This document shows positions 33,355-42,630 of a stretch of 42,942 bases of DNA, in pieces. The notes under the pieces are model-generated. The model was not told where the DNA came from. It saw only the letters and a list, made by a program, of their open reading frames with translations, and did not search any database. The number at the start of each line of letters is the position of its first letter. Positions within the stretch are counted from its first letter, which is position 1. Both the position numbers and the translations under genes were made by a program. Origin of the DNA: Cloacimonetes bacterium UBA3900 (GTDB lineage Bacteria > Cloacimonadota > Cloacimonadia > Cloacimonadales > Cloacimonadaceae); the NCBI GenBank assembly GCA_002391675.1, contig DGFM01000017.1, forward strand, positions 63,377 through 106,318, given 5' to 3'.

Positions 33355-33947
33355 CAATAAGTTCCGGGCGGATACTCACTCTCTTCGGTGATGTCAAATT
33401 CTTCTTCTGCTCTGACCTCTTCCGGCCCCATACTCATATACAGGCTCACCATGGCGTTTTTCCTCACTCTTGAGCCGCTTGGGGGCGAAGTCCGCATCAC
33501 CGTATTCCTGGGGAAACTTGCACTGTGCATGGAGTCTGCCACCGCCACCCTGAGTCCGGCGGTACGCAGCGTGGCGAAAGCTTCTTCATAGTTATATCCC
33601 ACCACTGTGGGTACGGCTACGATTTGGGAACCTTTACAGATCACCAGATAGACCGTCCCTTCAGGCTTGATCATCTCTCCAGCGACGGGGTGTTGTTCCA
33701 ACACGGATTCTATTTTAGCTGTATCAGACCACAGGGAGTCCTTCACAACCGCATATAGCCCGGCTTCTTGCAATATTTCCTTCGCCTTGCCGACGTTGCT
33801 TCCCAGCACATTGGGCACCATAACGCTTTTGGGCTTGGCAAAGATGATGGGCATGATTACCTGTCCCACCAAGAAGGCTGTGATCAGGATGATTCCCAAG
33901 CCTATCATGGCGCAATATCCGATCTTACGTAGCTTTTCTTTATCCAT
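33354..33947 (-). CDS. Membrane-anchored protein with two PASTA domains
   Basis: A 197-residue protein: a short cytoplasmic start, one membrane helix (~12-35), and two PASTA repeats beginning VPNVLGSNVGKAKEILQEAGL (~44) and VPTVVGYNYEEAFATLRTAGL (~113), then an acidic tail. PASTA domains bind peptidoglycan or muropeptides and usually sit on Ser/Thr kinases or penicillin-binding proteins; here they stand alone without a kinase. It follows rsmB directly (stop then ATG). Confidence 0.85.
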   Translation of the reverse strand: MDKEKLRKIGYCAMIGLGIILITAFLVGQVIMPIIFAKPKSVMVPNVLGSNVGKAKEILQEAGLYAVVKDSLWSDTAKIESVLEQHPVAGEMIKPEGTVYLVICKGSQIVAVPTVVGYNYEEAFATLRTAGLRVAVADSMHSASFPRNTVMRTSPPSGSRVRKNAMVSLYMSMGPEEVRAEEEFDITEESEYPPGTY

Positions 33948-35261
33948 CTATTTTATCCTCTGAAGTTTGGCAGCGAAGGCACCGTCTATATTGTGCTTGA
34001 AGGGAATGCTGCGATACATACCGTCTTTGATGCACTCATCCGGCACTTTTCCCTTGGCCGATATGAGCTTAAACTTGTCATTTTTCTCCAGGAAGTTGGC
34101 GATCTGAGCTTCGTTTTCCAGTGGATTCATCGTGCAGGTGGAATAGATGAGGAAGCCATCTTTCTTTACAAATTCAGCCGCCATATCCAAAGCCTTCTCT
34201 TGGAGTGCAACCAATTCCTCTACATTTTCATGCGCACGCCAGCGTATATCTGCTTTGCGACCGATCACACCCCAGCCGGAACAGGGTGCATCCACCAGCA
34301 CTCTATCATAGACGGGCAGCACAGGACCATATTTGAAGGCATCCGCAACCACCTGCTTGATATTGGTGAGCTGCAGGCGTGATGCCGCCTGTTTGAGCAG
34401 CTTCATCTTGGCAGGGATCTTATCCACTGCTACGACTTCCCCCGTGTTTTCCATCAGTTCTGAGATGTAGGTGCATTTTCCACCGGGAGCAGCGAAGAGG
34501 TCGAGGATATTCTCATCTTTCTGAGGATCAAGATAGTCTACCACCATGGCAGCGGAGCTATCCTGAATGCTGAAGTACCCTTCCGAAAAGGCCACATCTT
34601 CCAAGACCTTATCCGCTTCATGGGTGTAAAACATATTTTCGCCATAGCCGGACGGCAATATCTCTATATCACGTTTGGCAAAGTATTTCTGCAGCTTTTG
34701 AGGAGTGGTGGCCGTAGTATTGACGCGCATATGCGTGGCGGGATTTTCGTTGAAATAGAGCATCATGTATTCCGTATCATCCATACCCCAAATCTCCACC
34801 CAATTCCTCACCAGCTCCACCGGATAGCTGTGTTCCAGAGCCATTCTTTCGATGGGATCATCCGGATAGGTAATCTCTGGATTTCTCTGATACGATCTCA
34901 ACACCGCATTCACGAAATCCGCAACCGTGGGGTTGAAGGTCTCTTTAGCCAGCTCCACGGTTTCATCGACCGCCGCATATTCCGGCACGGAATCCAGATA
35001 CTTGAGCTGGTATAACCCTATATATAGCAAAATCTTAATCTTTATATCAGTGCCGACATATTTCTTGGGATCAGTGTGATGTGTAGCGATGTGATCCAGA
35101 TGCCCCTTCATCTTGACCACGCCCTTCACCAAGTTATAAAACAAAGCAAGGTTTTCGCCGGCTCTGACCACCCTTTTGGCTCTCTGTTGCAAAAGAGTGT
35201 CTGAAAACTCTCTGTCTTTAAAAACCTTGAGTATCGTTTGGTATGCTTCTTTGCGCAACAT
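33948..35261 (-). CDS. rsmB: 16S rRNA (cytosine967-C5)-methyltransferase RsmB
   Basis: A 437-residue enzyme methylating C967 in 16S rRNA. The N-terminal ~140 residues are a NusB-like RNA-binding helical domain (RVVRAGENLALFYNLVKGVVK). The Rossmann domain has LFAAPGGKCTYISELM for SAM and DAPCSGWGVIGRKADIRW with the TS-proline-cysteine motif, and the catalytic cysteine lies in YSTCTMNPLENE. It is joined to ruvA (stop then ATG). Confidence 0.94.
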   Translation of the reverse strand: MLRKEAYQTILKVFKDREFSDTLLQQRAKRVVRAGENLALFYNLVKGVVKMKGHLDHIATHHTDPKKYVGTDIKIKILLYIGLYQLKYLDSVPEYAAVDETVELAKETFNPTVADFVNAVLRSYQRNPEITYPDDPIERMALEHSYPVELVRNWVEIWGMDDTEYMMLYFNENPATHMRVNTTATTPQKLQKYFAKRDIEILPSGYGENMFYTHEADKVLEDVAFSEGYFSIQDSSAAMVVDYLDPQKDENILDLFAAPGGKCTYISELMENTGEVVAVDKIPAKMKLLKQAASRLQLTNIKQVVADAFKYGPVLPVYDRVLVDAPCSGWGVIGRKADIRWRAHENVEELVALQEKALDMAAEFVKKDGFLIYSTCTMNPLENEAQIANFLEKNDKFKLISAKGKVPDECIKDGMYRSIPFKHNIDGAFAAKLQRIK

Positions 35262-35867
35262 TTAGTGATTCCTCTGGTAAAGCCGCTTGATGGTTTCCTT
35301 GATCAGCGCTTCTGCGTTCATCTCCCTGGCTTCTGCGGGCAAGAGCGAAAGCTGCCTGCGAATCTCTTTGGAATTGAAGCCAAGAGTAAGCAAGGCATTT
35401 TCCACTTCGGCAAACACATCCTCGTGCAACACATGATCCTCAGGGCCAAAGTGATCACTCACGCGGCTCAGGCTACCTTTGAGTTCCACGATCAGGCGCT
35501 GAGCGCTTTTCTTGCCTATACCGGGCACGCGGGTGAGGATGGCTTCTTCACCATTTTCTATCGCTCTCACAAAGGTGGGTATAGGCATGGTAGAGATGAT
35601 GGAGAGGGCAATCTTGGGCCCAATTCCGGACACTGTATTGAGGGTAAGAAACAGTTCTTTCTCCACCGGATCACTAAAGCCGAAGAGCCTCACGTCGTCC
35701 TGCACCACGTGCAAGATAGTGTGCAAAACGCATTCCTCCCCCAGCTCCGGCATCTTTTCAAAGGTGCTGATGGGGATGTTGATCTCAAAAGCCACACCGG
35801 CAGCATTTTCCAGGATGGCTTTCACGGGTGATTTATGGATCACCTTTCCACGTATATAGCTGATCAT
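35262..35867 (-). CDS. ruvA: Holliday junction DNA helicase subunit RuvA
   Basis: A 201-residue tetramer-forming subunit that binds the four-way junction. N-terminal OB domain starts MISYIRGKV; helix-hairpin-helix motifs include TVSGIGPKIALSIIS and RVPGIGKKSAQRLIVELK; the C-terminal domain contacts RuvB. The frame extends to 35897, but the ATG at 35867 overlaps the ruvC stop (ATGA) and matches family length. ruvB is not in the window. Confidence 0.95.
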   Translation of the reverse strand: MISYIRGKVIHKSPVKAILENAAGVAFEINIPISTFEKMPELGEECVLHTILHVVQDDVRLFGFSDPVEKELFLTLNTVSGIGPKIALSIISTMPIPTFVRAIENGEEAILTRVPGIGKKSAQRLIVELKGSLSRVSDHFGPEDHVLHEDVFAEVENALLTLGFNSKEIRRQLSLLPAEAREMNAEALIKETIKRLYQRNH

Positions 35868-36343
35868 TTGATATACCTGAGTTTGTAAAAATGACACAAG
35901 GCAATGGCCAGAGCGTCGTAAGCATCATCAGGCTTTTCACTGCCTTTGAGCTTGAATTGTTGCTCGATCATATAGCGAACCTGCTGTTTGCTGGCCGCTC
36001 CATTGCCCACGACAGCCTTTTTCACCTCGCGGGGACTGTATTCAAAAACGGGAATATCGTGCCTTCCCAAGCTGAGAAAGATCACGCCCCGCGCTTGTCC
36101 CAGAGTGAAAACGCTTTTCGCATTCCTATGATAAAATATACTTTCCACCACGGCAGCATCCGGCTTGTAGTCTGAAATGATGCTTTCCATGGAGTCGAAA
36201 ATAGCACTCAATCGCTTGGGAAGTGATACGATGTTTCGCACATCGATCACATCACAGCCAACAGCAGTTATCACGCGTTTCTGAGCTTCAATCAGCCCAT
36301 AACCGCAGATCCTGCTGCCAGGGTCTATGCCAAGTAGGATCAC
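35864..36343 (-). CDS. ruvC: Holliday junction resolvase RuvC
   Basis: A 159-residue endonuclease that cuts Holliday junctions. The catalytic acids are visible: D7 in LLGIDPGS, E67 in VVESIFY, and D139/D140 and D143 in KPDDAYDALAIALCH. It lies five bases after yebC and overlaps ruvA. Confidence 0.95.
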   Translation of the reverse strand: MILLGIDPGSRICGYGLIEAQKRVITAVGCDVIDVRNIVSLPKRLSAIFDSMESIISDYKPDAAVVESIFYHRNAKSVFTLGQARGVIFLSLGRHDIPVFEYSPREVKKAVVGNGAASKQQVRYMIEQQFKLKGSEKPDDAYDALAIALCHFYKLRYIK

Positions 36344-36348
36344 TTTCC

Positions 36349-37095
36349 CTATTCGCTCAAAGACTCCAAGATCTCGTCTGAAATCTCAAAGTTGGCATAT
36401 ACTTTTTGCACGTCGTCCAAATCTTCCAACATTTCTATCAGCTTCAACAGTTTGGGTGCTACGTCATCAGCATTCACCGTATTTTTGGGAACCATAGTGA
36501 GTTCGGCGTTTTCCACGTTAAAGCCTTCTTCTTCAAACTTGGCCAGAACTGTATGGAATTCCGTGGGTGGAGTGTAAACATCAAAGCAATCTTCGTTTAG
36601 CTCGATGTCATCCGCTCCGGCTTCCAGGGCGTGCATAAAGAACTCTTCCTCATCCAAGCCCTCAGCAGGCACGCTGAAGAAGCCTTTTTGGTCAAAATTC
36701 CAGGATACCGATCCGGTTTCTGCTAAATTGCCGCCATATTTGGAGAAGATATGCCTGAGCTCAGACACGGTGCGGTTGATATTGTCTGTCATCACGTCCA
36801 CGATGATGCCAACGCCGTTGTGTCCATAACCTTCATAGGTCATTTCTTCATAGGCTTCGCCTTCAATTTCGCCAGAGCCACGCTTGATGGCGCGCTCGAT
36901 GTTATCCCGGGGCATATTCTCTTTTTTGGCGTTGTTTACTGCCGTTCTCAGCCTCGGGTTCATGTCTGGATCTCCGCCACCTTGTCTGGCAGCCAGAATG
37001 ATCTCTCTCACCAATCTGGTGTAGATCTTGCCGCGTTTGGCGTCACTTGCGGCTTTTTTGTGTTTAATGGAACTCCACTTATTGTGTCCGGACAT
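36349..37095 (-). CDS. yebC: YebC/PmpR-family protein
   Basis: A 248-residue DNA-binding or translation-associated protein; family members regulate transcription or relieve ribosome stalling. The start is typical: MSGHNKWSSIKHKKAASDAKRG; GGGDPDMNPRLR and YEGYGHNGVGIIVD follow. It leads the yebC-ruvC-ruvA-rsmB-PASTA-small ORF operon. The promoter at 37148-37176 is very good, and AGAGAGG precedes the ATG. Confidence 0.93.
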   Translation of the reverse strand: MSGHNKWSSIKHKKAASDAKRGKIYTRLVREIILAARQGGGDPDMNPRLRTAVNNAKKENMPRDNIERAIKRGSGEIEGEAYEEMTYEGYGHNGVGIIVDVMTDNINRTVSELRHIFSKYGGNLAETGSVSWNFDQKGFFSVPAEGLDEEEFFMHALEAGADDIELNEDCFDVYTPPTEFHTVLAKFEEEGFNVENAELTMVPKNTVNADDVAPKLLKLIEMLEDLDDVQKVYANFEISDEILESLSE

Positions 37096-37147
37096 AAAAA
37101 AACCTCTCTATGTTCTTATTGTTAATGTTTCTTGTCTTTGAGAACAC

Positions 37148-37176
37148 ATATAGAATCTATAGGGAATGTTGTCAAG
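37148..37176 (-). promoter_or_regulatory. Promoter of the yebC-ruv operon
   Basis: On the minus strand, perfect TTGACA (37171-37176), a 17-base spacer and TATATG (37148-37153). Its -35 abuts the T-tract of the upstream terminator. Confidence 0.7.
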
Positions 37177-37211
37177 AAAGAAAAAGGAAAGCCACCCTAA
37201 GCGGCTTTCCT
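37176..37211 (-). terminator. Intrinsic terminator after the EF-G-like gene
   Basis: Perfect 8-bp stem GGAAAGCC / GGCTTTCC (37187-37194 with 37204-37211), then TTTTTCTTTCT on the minus strand. Confidence 0.88.
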
Positions 37212-37241
37212 TCAAGGTATTATCTTAATTTGAATTAATCA

Positions 37242-39296
37242 TTATTGATCTGTGTCTTCCCATTCAGCGATCACTCTTTGAGTGATTTCACCGGGCACCA
37301 TTTCGTAGTGGGAAAACTTCTGAGTAAAGCGGCCACGTCCCTGGGTCAGGGATTTGAGTGCGGGGAAGTACAAGTACATTTCTGCCACGGGCATTTGCGC
37401 ATTGAGGTGCTGCTTTTTGCCGCGTTGTTCCATACCCATGATGCGCCCGCGCCGTGTGCTGATGTCACCCATCACATCGCCCATATATTCGCTGGGGACG
37501 ATGATGGTGAGATCGTGGATGGGCTCAAGCAGGATGGGTTTGCATTTTTGGAAACCGTCCTTGAGAGCCATGGAGCTGGCGATCTTGAAAGCCATTTCGG
37601 AGCTATCCACATCGTGATAGCTGCCATAGTAGACTTCCACGCTGATATCTTCGACAGGATAACCGGCGATGATGCCCTTTTCCATTGTCTCAACCAGGCC
37701 TTTCTCGATGGCAGGAATGAAGTTTGAGGGAATAACTCCACCCACGATGGAATTGATAAACTGGAATCCTTCGCCACGCTCGGTAGGCTTGATTCTAAAG
37801 AACACTTCACCATACTGGCCGCGTCCACCGGATTGCTTTTTGTGGCGATACTGACTTTCGGCGCTGCCCATGATCGTTTCTTTGTAAGGGATACGGGGCT
37901 CTTTCATGATGGCATCAACCTTGTAGCGGTTTTTGAGCTTCTTGAGCACCAGAGCCATCTGCTGTTCACCCATACCGGAAATCACGTTTTCGCCGGTCTC
38001 AGGATTCATCTCATAACGGATGGATGGGTCTTCGGCGATCACTCTCTGCAGTGATTGGCCGATCTTATCTTCGTCAGATTGGTTGGCGGCACGAATCATC
38101 TGCCAATAGGTAGGATCCGGAAGTTCGGGCAGGATGAGTTGCAGCTTGGAGTTTACAGGAACCATGCTGTTCAAAGCTCTGGCATTTCTCAGCTTCACCA
38201 GGGCGCCGATGTCGCCACAGTTAATCTCGCTGGTGTCGTGACGCGTCTTACCCAGCATATAATACATATTGCCGGCTTTTTCTTTGGCGTCTTTTTCGGG
38301 GATATAAAACTCGGTTCCAGCCTTCAAGCTGCCGGACAAAATGCGCACATAGACGTATTCTCCCATGTTGGGATCGCTGTAAAGCTTGAACATATAGCCC
38401 AAAAGCTCGCCATCGGGGGAGCAGACGTACTCAGTTTTCTCGCCATCGGAGAGCACTTCGATTTTGGCAGCTTCAGCGGGTGAGGGCAGATAGGCTACCA
38501 CGCCATCCAAAAAGGCTTTCACACCCACGCCGGTGGCAGCAGAGCAGGCAAATGCCGGCACGATGTCACCATTTGCGGTGGCAGTCTTGATGCCATGGAT
38601 CATTTGCTCTTCGGTGAGCTCCATATGCTCCAAAAAGTAGTTGAGCAGCTCCTCATCGTTCTCTGCAATCGCTTCCATCAGGTGAAAACGAGCATCTTCG
38701 GCTGCACTTTGCATATCCGCAGGGATGTCTGATTCTCCATCAGGACGGATGGCTTTCATCTTGATCAGGTCTATCACACCCTCAAAAGAGCCTTCCTTGC
38801 CGATGGGGATCATCACAGGAGTGCCTCTGAGGTCTGTGTTTTCGTAGATGGAATCCAGGGCTTTCTGAAAGTCGCAGTGCTCGCTGTCCATGCGGTTGAT
38901 CAGCAGAACTTTGCCCACCTTTTTATTCTCGAGTTGTTCAATTGCCAACTCCAAACCAACTTCAAATCCTTGCACCGCGTTGGCCACCAAAACCACGTTT
39001 TCCACAGCGGGAATGGCGACGATTGCGTCTGCAATAAAATCCGGGCTGCCGGGAGCATCCAGGATGTTTACCTTGTGATCTTTATAGTTTACAAAACCCA
39101 TGCTCAGGCTGAGTGAAAGCTTCCTTGCCACTTCCTCAGCATCAAAATCCATAACGGTGTTACCCTCTTCAACCTTGCCAACCCGGTTGGTGGTCTTGGT
39201 CTGATAAAAGATCTGTTCAGCCAGGGTAGTCTTACCGGCTCCACTCGATCCCATTAAGAGAAGATTTCTTATCTTCTTGACGTCATATTCTTTCAT
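37242..39296 (-). CDS. Elongation factor G-like GTPase
   Basis: A 684-residue translational GTPase with the five-domain EF-G layout. P-loop GSSGAGKTT (16-24); G3 is DAPGSPDF (80-87), with serine in place of the histidine that triggers hydrolysis in normal EF-G; G4 is NRMD (134-137) rather than NKMD. Domain IV/V sequences include GGRGQYGEVFFRIKP and MGDVMGDISTRRGRIMGME. It belongs to the EF-G2/EF-G-like class; such proteins may act in ribosome recycling or under stress rather than translocation. A promoter lies at 39379-39408 and GAGG before the ATG. Confidence 0.92.
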   Translation of the reverse strand: MKEYDVKKIRNLLLMGSSGAGKTTLAEQIFYQTKTTNRVGKVEEGNTVMDFDAEEVARKLSLSLSMGFVNYKDHKVNILDAPGSPDFIADAIVAIPAVENVVLVANAVQGFEVGLELAIEQLENKKVGKVLLINRMDSEHCDFQKALDSIYENTDLRGTPVMIPIGKEGSFEGVIDLIKMKAIRPDGESDIPADMQSAAEDARFHLMEAIAENDEELLNYFLEHMELTEEQMIHGIKTATANGDIVPAFACSAATGVGVKAFLDGVVAYLPSPAEAAKIEVLSDGEKTEYVCSPDGELLGYMFKLYSDPNMGEYVYVRILSGSLKAGTEFYIPEKDAKEKAGNMYYMLGKTRHDTSEINCGDIGALVKLRNARALNSMVPVNSKLQLILPELPDPTYWQMIRAANQSDEDKIGQSLQRVIAEDPSIRYEMNPETGENVISGMGEQQMALVLKKLKNRYKVDAIMKEPRIPYKETIMGSAESQYRHKKQSGGRGQYGEVFFRIKPTERGEGFQFINSIVGGVIPSNFIPAIEKGLVETMEKGIIAGYPVEDISVEVYYGSYHDVDSSEMAFKIASSMALKDGFQKCKPILLEPIHDLTIIVPSEYMGDVMGDISTRRGRIMGMEQRGKKQHLNAQMPVAEMYLYFPALKSLTQGRGRFTQKFSHYEMVPGEITQRVIAEWEDTDQ

Positions 39297-39378
39297 TATT
39301 TCCTCTTTATTGTGTATCTAAAACATTGATATTTAAAGCAAATTGATGATTCCTCAACAAATTTAGGCATTTAAAAGA

Positions 39379-39408
39379 CCATTATTTTTATTTGCCCTTG
39401 ATTGTCAA
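39379..39408 (-). promoter_or_regulatory. Putative promoter for the EF-G-like gene
   Basis: On the minus strand, perfect TTGACA (39403-39408), then TAATGG at 18 bases or ATAATG at 17. The leader is about 75 bases. Confidence 0.5.
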
Positions 39409-39482
39409 TGATTTTATGTTTCTTGGCTCTGCCCCACCTCAAAGCAAAGGATGGCCCGACTGATACACTGCAGCTAAAATCC

Positions 39483-39518
39483 GGTTGAGCCGATTCCCGC
39501 CTGGTCACCGGCCCAACC
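39483..39518 (-). terminator. Hairpin after the FMN-binding gene
   Basis: 10-bp stem GGTTGGGCCG / CGGCTCAACC with one G-U pair and a 16-base loop; GGATTTT follows on the minus strand and TTTTCC on the plus strand, so it could work in either direction. The rest of 39409-39600 shows no gene. Confidence 0.4.
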
Positions 39519-39600
39519 TTTTCCTTCAGAGGATCAACCTGTTATGACACGGCTATGGGACTCTAAAAAGAACTTCGACTCCCTGTTCAGGTAAAATCCC

Positions 39601-40119
39601 CTACTCATGAATATCTCTCATACCGGCGCTTGCCTCACGCATCGCTTCAGCTTTAGACTCCAGTATTGGCAGCATCTGCCCGATAGTCTTGCAAATGACC
39701 TGACTGGTGACGGTGGCACCGGTAACGTGTTTTATTTGTTTCCCTTTGGAAGTTGAGCGAAATTGCTCTAACATCCCGCTATGCTTGATTTTGTTTACAA
39801 TGCGCCGGGTGTCATCGGAGGAAACTATCCAGACATCGAGTATCTCAGCTTTATCGTCCAATAATACCCCGAGGCTTGTATAGCCCTTGTAGCCCTTAAG
39901 CTTCACAAAGTCATCACTTACCACAAAGTATCTGAACGATTCCGGCTCGGGCTCGTAGACCACAAATCTGATCGAATCCACACAGGCAACTCCCAGCGGG
40001 CTGTCTTCAACGTAGTTTCCTGCCAAAGAAAGCAGGCTATCAAATTCGCGGGCTCCCGCGTTAGTGAGGAGGAGAACAGCCAGGAGCCCGCACGTGACGG
40101 CTAACAATATTTTCTTCAC
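39601..40119 (-). CDS. Exported FMN-binding-domain protein
   Basis: A 172-residue protein with a signal peptide (~1-23, LLLTNAGA). The domain ends in HVTGATVTSQVICKTI (~130-145), the (S/T)GATxTS signature where ApbE-type transferases attach FMN covalently to threonine, as in RnfG and NqrC. It lacks the membrane anchor of RnfG. It likely serves as an extracytoplasmic electron carrier. The ATG overlaps the upstream DNRLRE stop by four bases; it is last in the DtxR-led operon. Confidence 0.85.
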   Translation of the reverse strand: MKKILLAVTCGLLAVLLLTNAGAREFDSLLSLAGNYVEDSPLGVACVDSIRFVVYEPEPESFRYFVVSDDFVKLKGYKGYTSLGVLLDDKAEILDVWIVSSDDTRRIVNKIKHSGMLEQFRSTSKGKQIKHVTGATVTSQVICKTIGQMLPILESKAEAMREASAGMRDIHE

Positions 40120-40997
40120 TTGGTCAGGATCATCTTTCGGGTAGCCACCCCGGCCTTGCTCTCAAGCCTGCAGAAGTAGATACCGCTGGAAAGCGGGCTG
40201 CCGGCATTATCTTTGGCATCCCACACGTGATTGTGGTGTCCTCTGGATACGCCGCTCTTTCTGACGTCATACACCATCTGCCCGCGTGTATTGTAGATAC
40301 TCATCCGCACATCGCCTACTTCAGGCAGATACATGGAAATCGTGGTTTCCGGATTGAATGGGTTGGGATAATTCGTGACAGCCAGTGGCAGCGGCAAGTC
40401 GACTACGTCATCATTGCTTGTCACGGTATAATCGAGCGTCAGTTTGGGTCGATACAACTCGTTTGGGTGCTCTTTGGAATAGAATTTGGAGAACTTCTGA
40501 TTTCTATTGGCCATGATCAAAAAGCCATTGTTCTCGATCACGCCGCTTGTCCAAAGGGTGACCAAATCCGTGATATCCACCTCAAAGTGGACAATGGTAT
40601 TACCGCCAGATCCGGTGAACACATAGTCCATGCCATTGCTCTCATGATACTCGACATGAACATTGTGAGGCCAGCTGCCCTCAGTCCAGTTTTGGCTGAT
40701 GGGGTAGAATTTGCAGGCTGTTGTTCCGCCGGAAGGACAGCTATAAAAGCGCGTCAGATGCAGAACCGCGGAGTTTATTTCCACCGTTCGCAATTCATTT
40801 AAATCAAAGCGCATCATGATCCGCTCAAAATGTCCCGAGGGGGGAAAGTTGGCAGTCCAGAGCTCGGTTACAACAGGGGTTACACCCGGATGCTCCACAT
40901 CTGTATACATATCATCGGAAGGGAGAATAGTGATGGTCTCGGCAAAGACGGCAACTCCCATTACGAATAGCAGGATTATGGTTAAGGTTTTCTTCAT
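40116..40997 (-). CDS. DNRLRE-domain protein with T9SS sorting domain
   Basis: A 293-residue exported protein. Signal peptide ~1-19 (GVAVFA). Residues ~20-195 are a DNRLRE-type jelly roll (IMMRFDLNELRTVEINSAVLHL, then VDITDLVTLWTSG and NGFLIMAN). The C-terminal T9SS domain starts NYPNPFNPETTISMY (~209) and ends with SGIYFCRLE...KMILTK. Likely a surface structural or adhesion protein. It is 10 bases after the porin gene and overlaps the FMN gene. Confidence 0.87.
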   Translation of the reverse strand: MKKTLTIILLFVMGVAVFAETITILPSDDMYTDVEHPGVTPVVTELWTANFPPSGHFERIMMRFDLNELRTVEINSAVLHLTRFYSCPSGGTTACKFYPISQNWTEGSWPHNVHVEYHESNGMDYVFTGSGGNTIVHFEVDITDLVTLWTSGVIENNGFLIMANRNQKFSKFYSKEHPNELYRPKLTLDYTVTSNDDVVDLPLPLAVTNYPNPFNPETTISMYLPEVGDVRMSIYNTRGQMVYDVRKSGVSRGHHNHVWDAKDNAGSPLSSGIYFCRLESKAGVATRKMILTK

Positions 40998-41007
40998 TTT
41001 TACCCTC

Positions 41008-42012
41008 CTATAGTGATACTTGGATTCTGGCCAGGATTTGATCCGGTTCAGCCACGCCGCCCGGCGCCTTTTCGATCATTGACTTGTAGGCGAGTCTGAG
41101 CATTGAATTTGCCGAAGTCTTGAAATTCATGCCCGCTTCAAGAAACTGATATTTGGCATCATTGCCGACGTCTTTGTCCCAGTTTTCATAATACACATAG
41201 GGCTGGATGCCTGGCAGACACTTGAGTCCGGTGCTGATGTCGTATCCAACTTGAGCATACCAGACCTGCATTTCCTGATCATCCCGCTCAAATCCCTTCC
41301 CTCTGAGAAACTCAGAGGTTACCCACAGGGAATTGGCCACGTATTCCAATCCGGCTGCCCATCTGTATCCGTTTTCTGAATACTGGTTGAATGATGCATC
41401 AAAGTACTTCCGGTTGGTGAGGTTATAGACAGCGAGAGCCGAAAGCCCGGGCAGCGGCGTCTGGAAGAGCGCAGCGACATTGAGATCGAGCTCATCATCG
41501 AGAGTTGAATTGCCACCATTGAAGAGGCCAACCTCCGTTTCAAGAGCCATATTACTGGGAAGCTCATGATAGGTTTCAACCGCAACACCCATGGGATGAC
41601 ACGTGCCAAATGTCATTGAATGGTTAGGTTTTTCGGATGCTAAAAGGCCCTGGCATTCGGTTGCGGAGGTAAAGCCTCTCAAAACGTGCCCTTTGCGGAC
41701 GCCGAATTTGATGCTGTCATGCAGATTGTACATGATCTCGGCTTCTTGGATGTCCACCATCGCTGCATTTCCGGAGCAGGTACACATCCCGAGGGCTGCT
41801 GCATATTCAAACCGCTCCAATTCACCTTCAAAGCTGATTTCCGCTTTTCTTACCTGGAATCGGTCAGAATAGTCATAATTACCATCGTTTGCTCTATCTC
41901 CATGATAGAACTTGGCATCCAGCATGATCGCAATATGCGTCTGCGGAGGTTCTATCTGGGCAGACAGAAGAACTGCAAACATGGTAAGACAAATCGTAAT
42001 CATTAATCTCAT
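41008..42012 (-). CDS. Cysteine-containing outer-membrane porin
   Basis: A 334-residue outer-membrane barrel of the phosphate-selective (OprP/O) porin look. Signal peptide ~1-18 (LLSA). Residues 25-60 give the strand pattern MLDAKFYHGDR...QVRKAEISFEGELE typical of these porins. It ends ILARIQVSL. It carries cysteines unusual for a porin: MCTCSG, ATECQG, GTCHPMG and LKCLPG. Its place after a DtxR-family gene suggests metal or anion passage under metal control. AAGGAG precedes the ATG. Confidence 0.8.
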   Translation of the reverse strand: MRLMITICLTMFAVLLSAQIEPPQTHIAIMLDAKFYHGDRANDGNYDYSDRFQVRKAEISFEGELERFEYAAALGMCTCSGNAAMVDIQEAEIMYNLHDSIKFGVRKGHVLRGFTSATECQGLLASEKPNHSMTFGTCHPMGVAVETYHELPSNMALETEVGLFNGGNSTLDDELDLNVAALFQTPLPGLSALAVYNLTNRKYFDASFNQYSENGYRWAAGLEYVANSLWVTSEFLRGKGFERDDQEMQVWYAQVGYDISTGLKCLPGIQPYVYYENWDKDVGNDAKYQFLEAGMNFKTSANSMLRLAYKSMIEKAPGGVAEPDQILARIQVSL

Positions 42013-42082
42013 GATTAACTCCTTTATATTAATTTCTTTATTGATGATTAATGGATTGCAATCGAGCGAAAGATACGTATAC

Positions 42083-42598
42083 TCAACCTCCTGTGGTTAA
42101 ACACGCTTCAAGGTTATCAACAGTTTTACTGATGCATTTTTGGCAGTGATTGGTCTCTGGTTTTCGGTCTCGATAATATCTGAAGTTTTTGATCCAGGAA
42201 CTGCCGGCGCGCGGACAGCCGTCCACAAATTCGATAAACTGGGTAAACCTGTCCATAACCTCCGAGGTGACGGCATGCTCCATCTGGCAGGCAACGACAT
42301 CTGCCTCCGGCTCATCGATGGAAAGCACCCTGATGAGAAAATCTTTCAGCACTTTATGCCGCTTTGCCACTTCTCTGGCGACCTCCACTCCTCTATCGGT
42401 CAGAGTAATCTGCCCGTAGGGAGAATAGTTAACCAGCCCCTTCTGTGCCAACTGCCTCAGGGCACCGGTCACGGACGGGGCTCTAACCTGCATTTTGGCG
42501 GCAATATCTTTGGCTTTGGCAGCTTTTTCCACCACGACGATGTTGTAGATCACTTCCAAATAGTCTTCCAAACTTTCGCTGAGTCTGATTTTAGACAT
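42083..42598 (-). CDS. DtxR/MntR-family metal-dependent regulator
   Basis: A 171-residue repressor. The N-terminal winged helix (ESLEDYLEVIYNI, then KAKDIAAKMQVRAPSVTGALRQLAQKGLV) is the family DNA-binding domain, followed by the dimer and metal domain (RHKVLKDFLIRVL, EADVVACQMEHAVT with ligands C, E and H). The C-terminal part has VDGCPRAGSSW and HCQKC, as in zinc-ribbon-like subgroup members. The frame opens at 42631, but GAGGTG five bases before the ATG at 42598 decides the start; the longer form would overlap the operator. It leads the porin operon and probably represses it in response to iron or manganese. Confidence 0.9.
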   Translation of the reverse strand: MSKIRLSESLEDYLEVIYNIVVVEKAAKAKDIAAKMQVRAPSVTGALRQLAQKGLVNYSPYGQITLTDRGVEVAREVAKRHKVLKDFLIRVLSIDEPEADVVACQMEHAVTSEVMDRFTQFIEFVDGCPRAGSSWIKNFRYYRDRKPETNHCQKCISKTVDNLEACLTTGG

Positions 42599-42630
42599 CT
42601 CGTCACCTCGTTTTTCATAATCTGGTGCCA

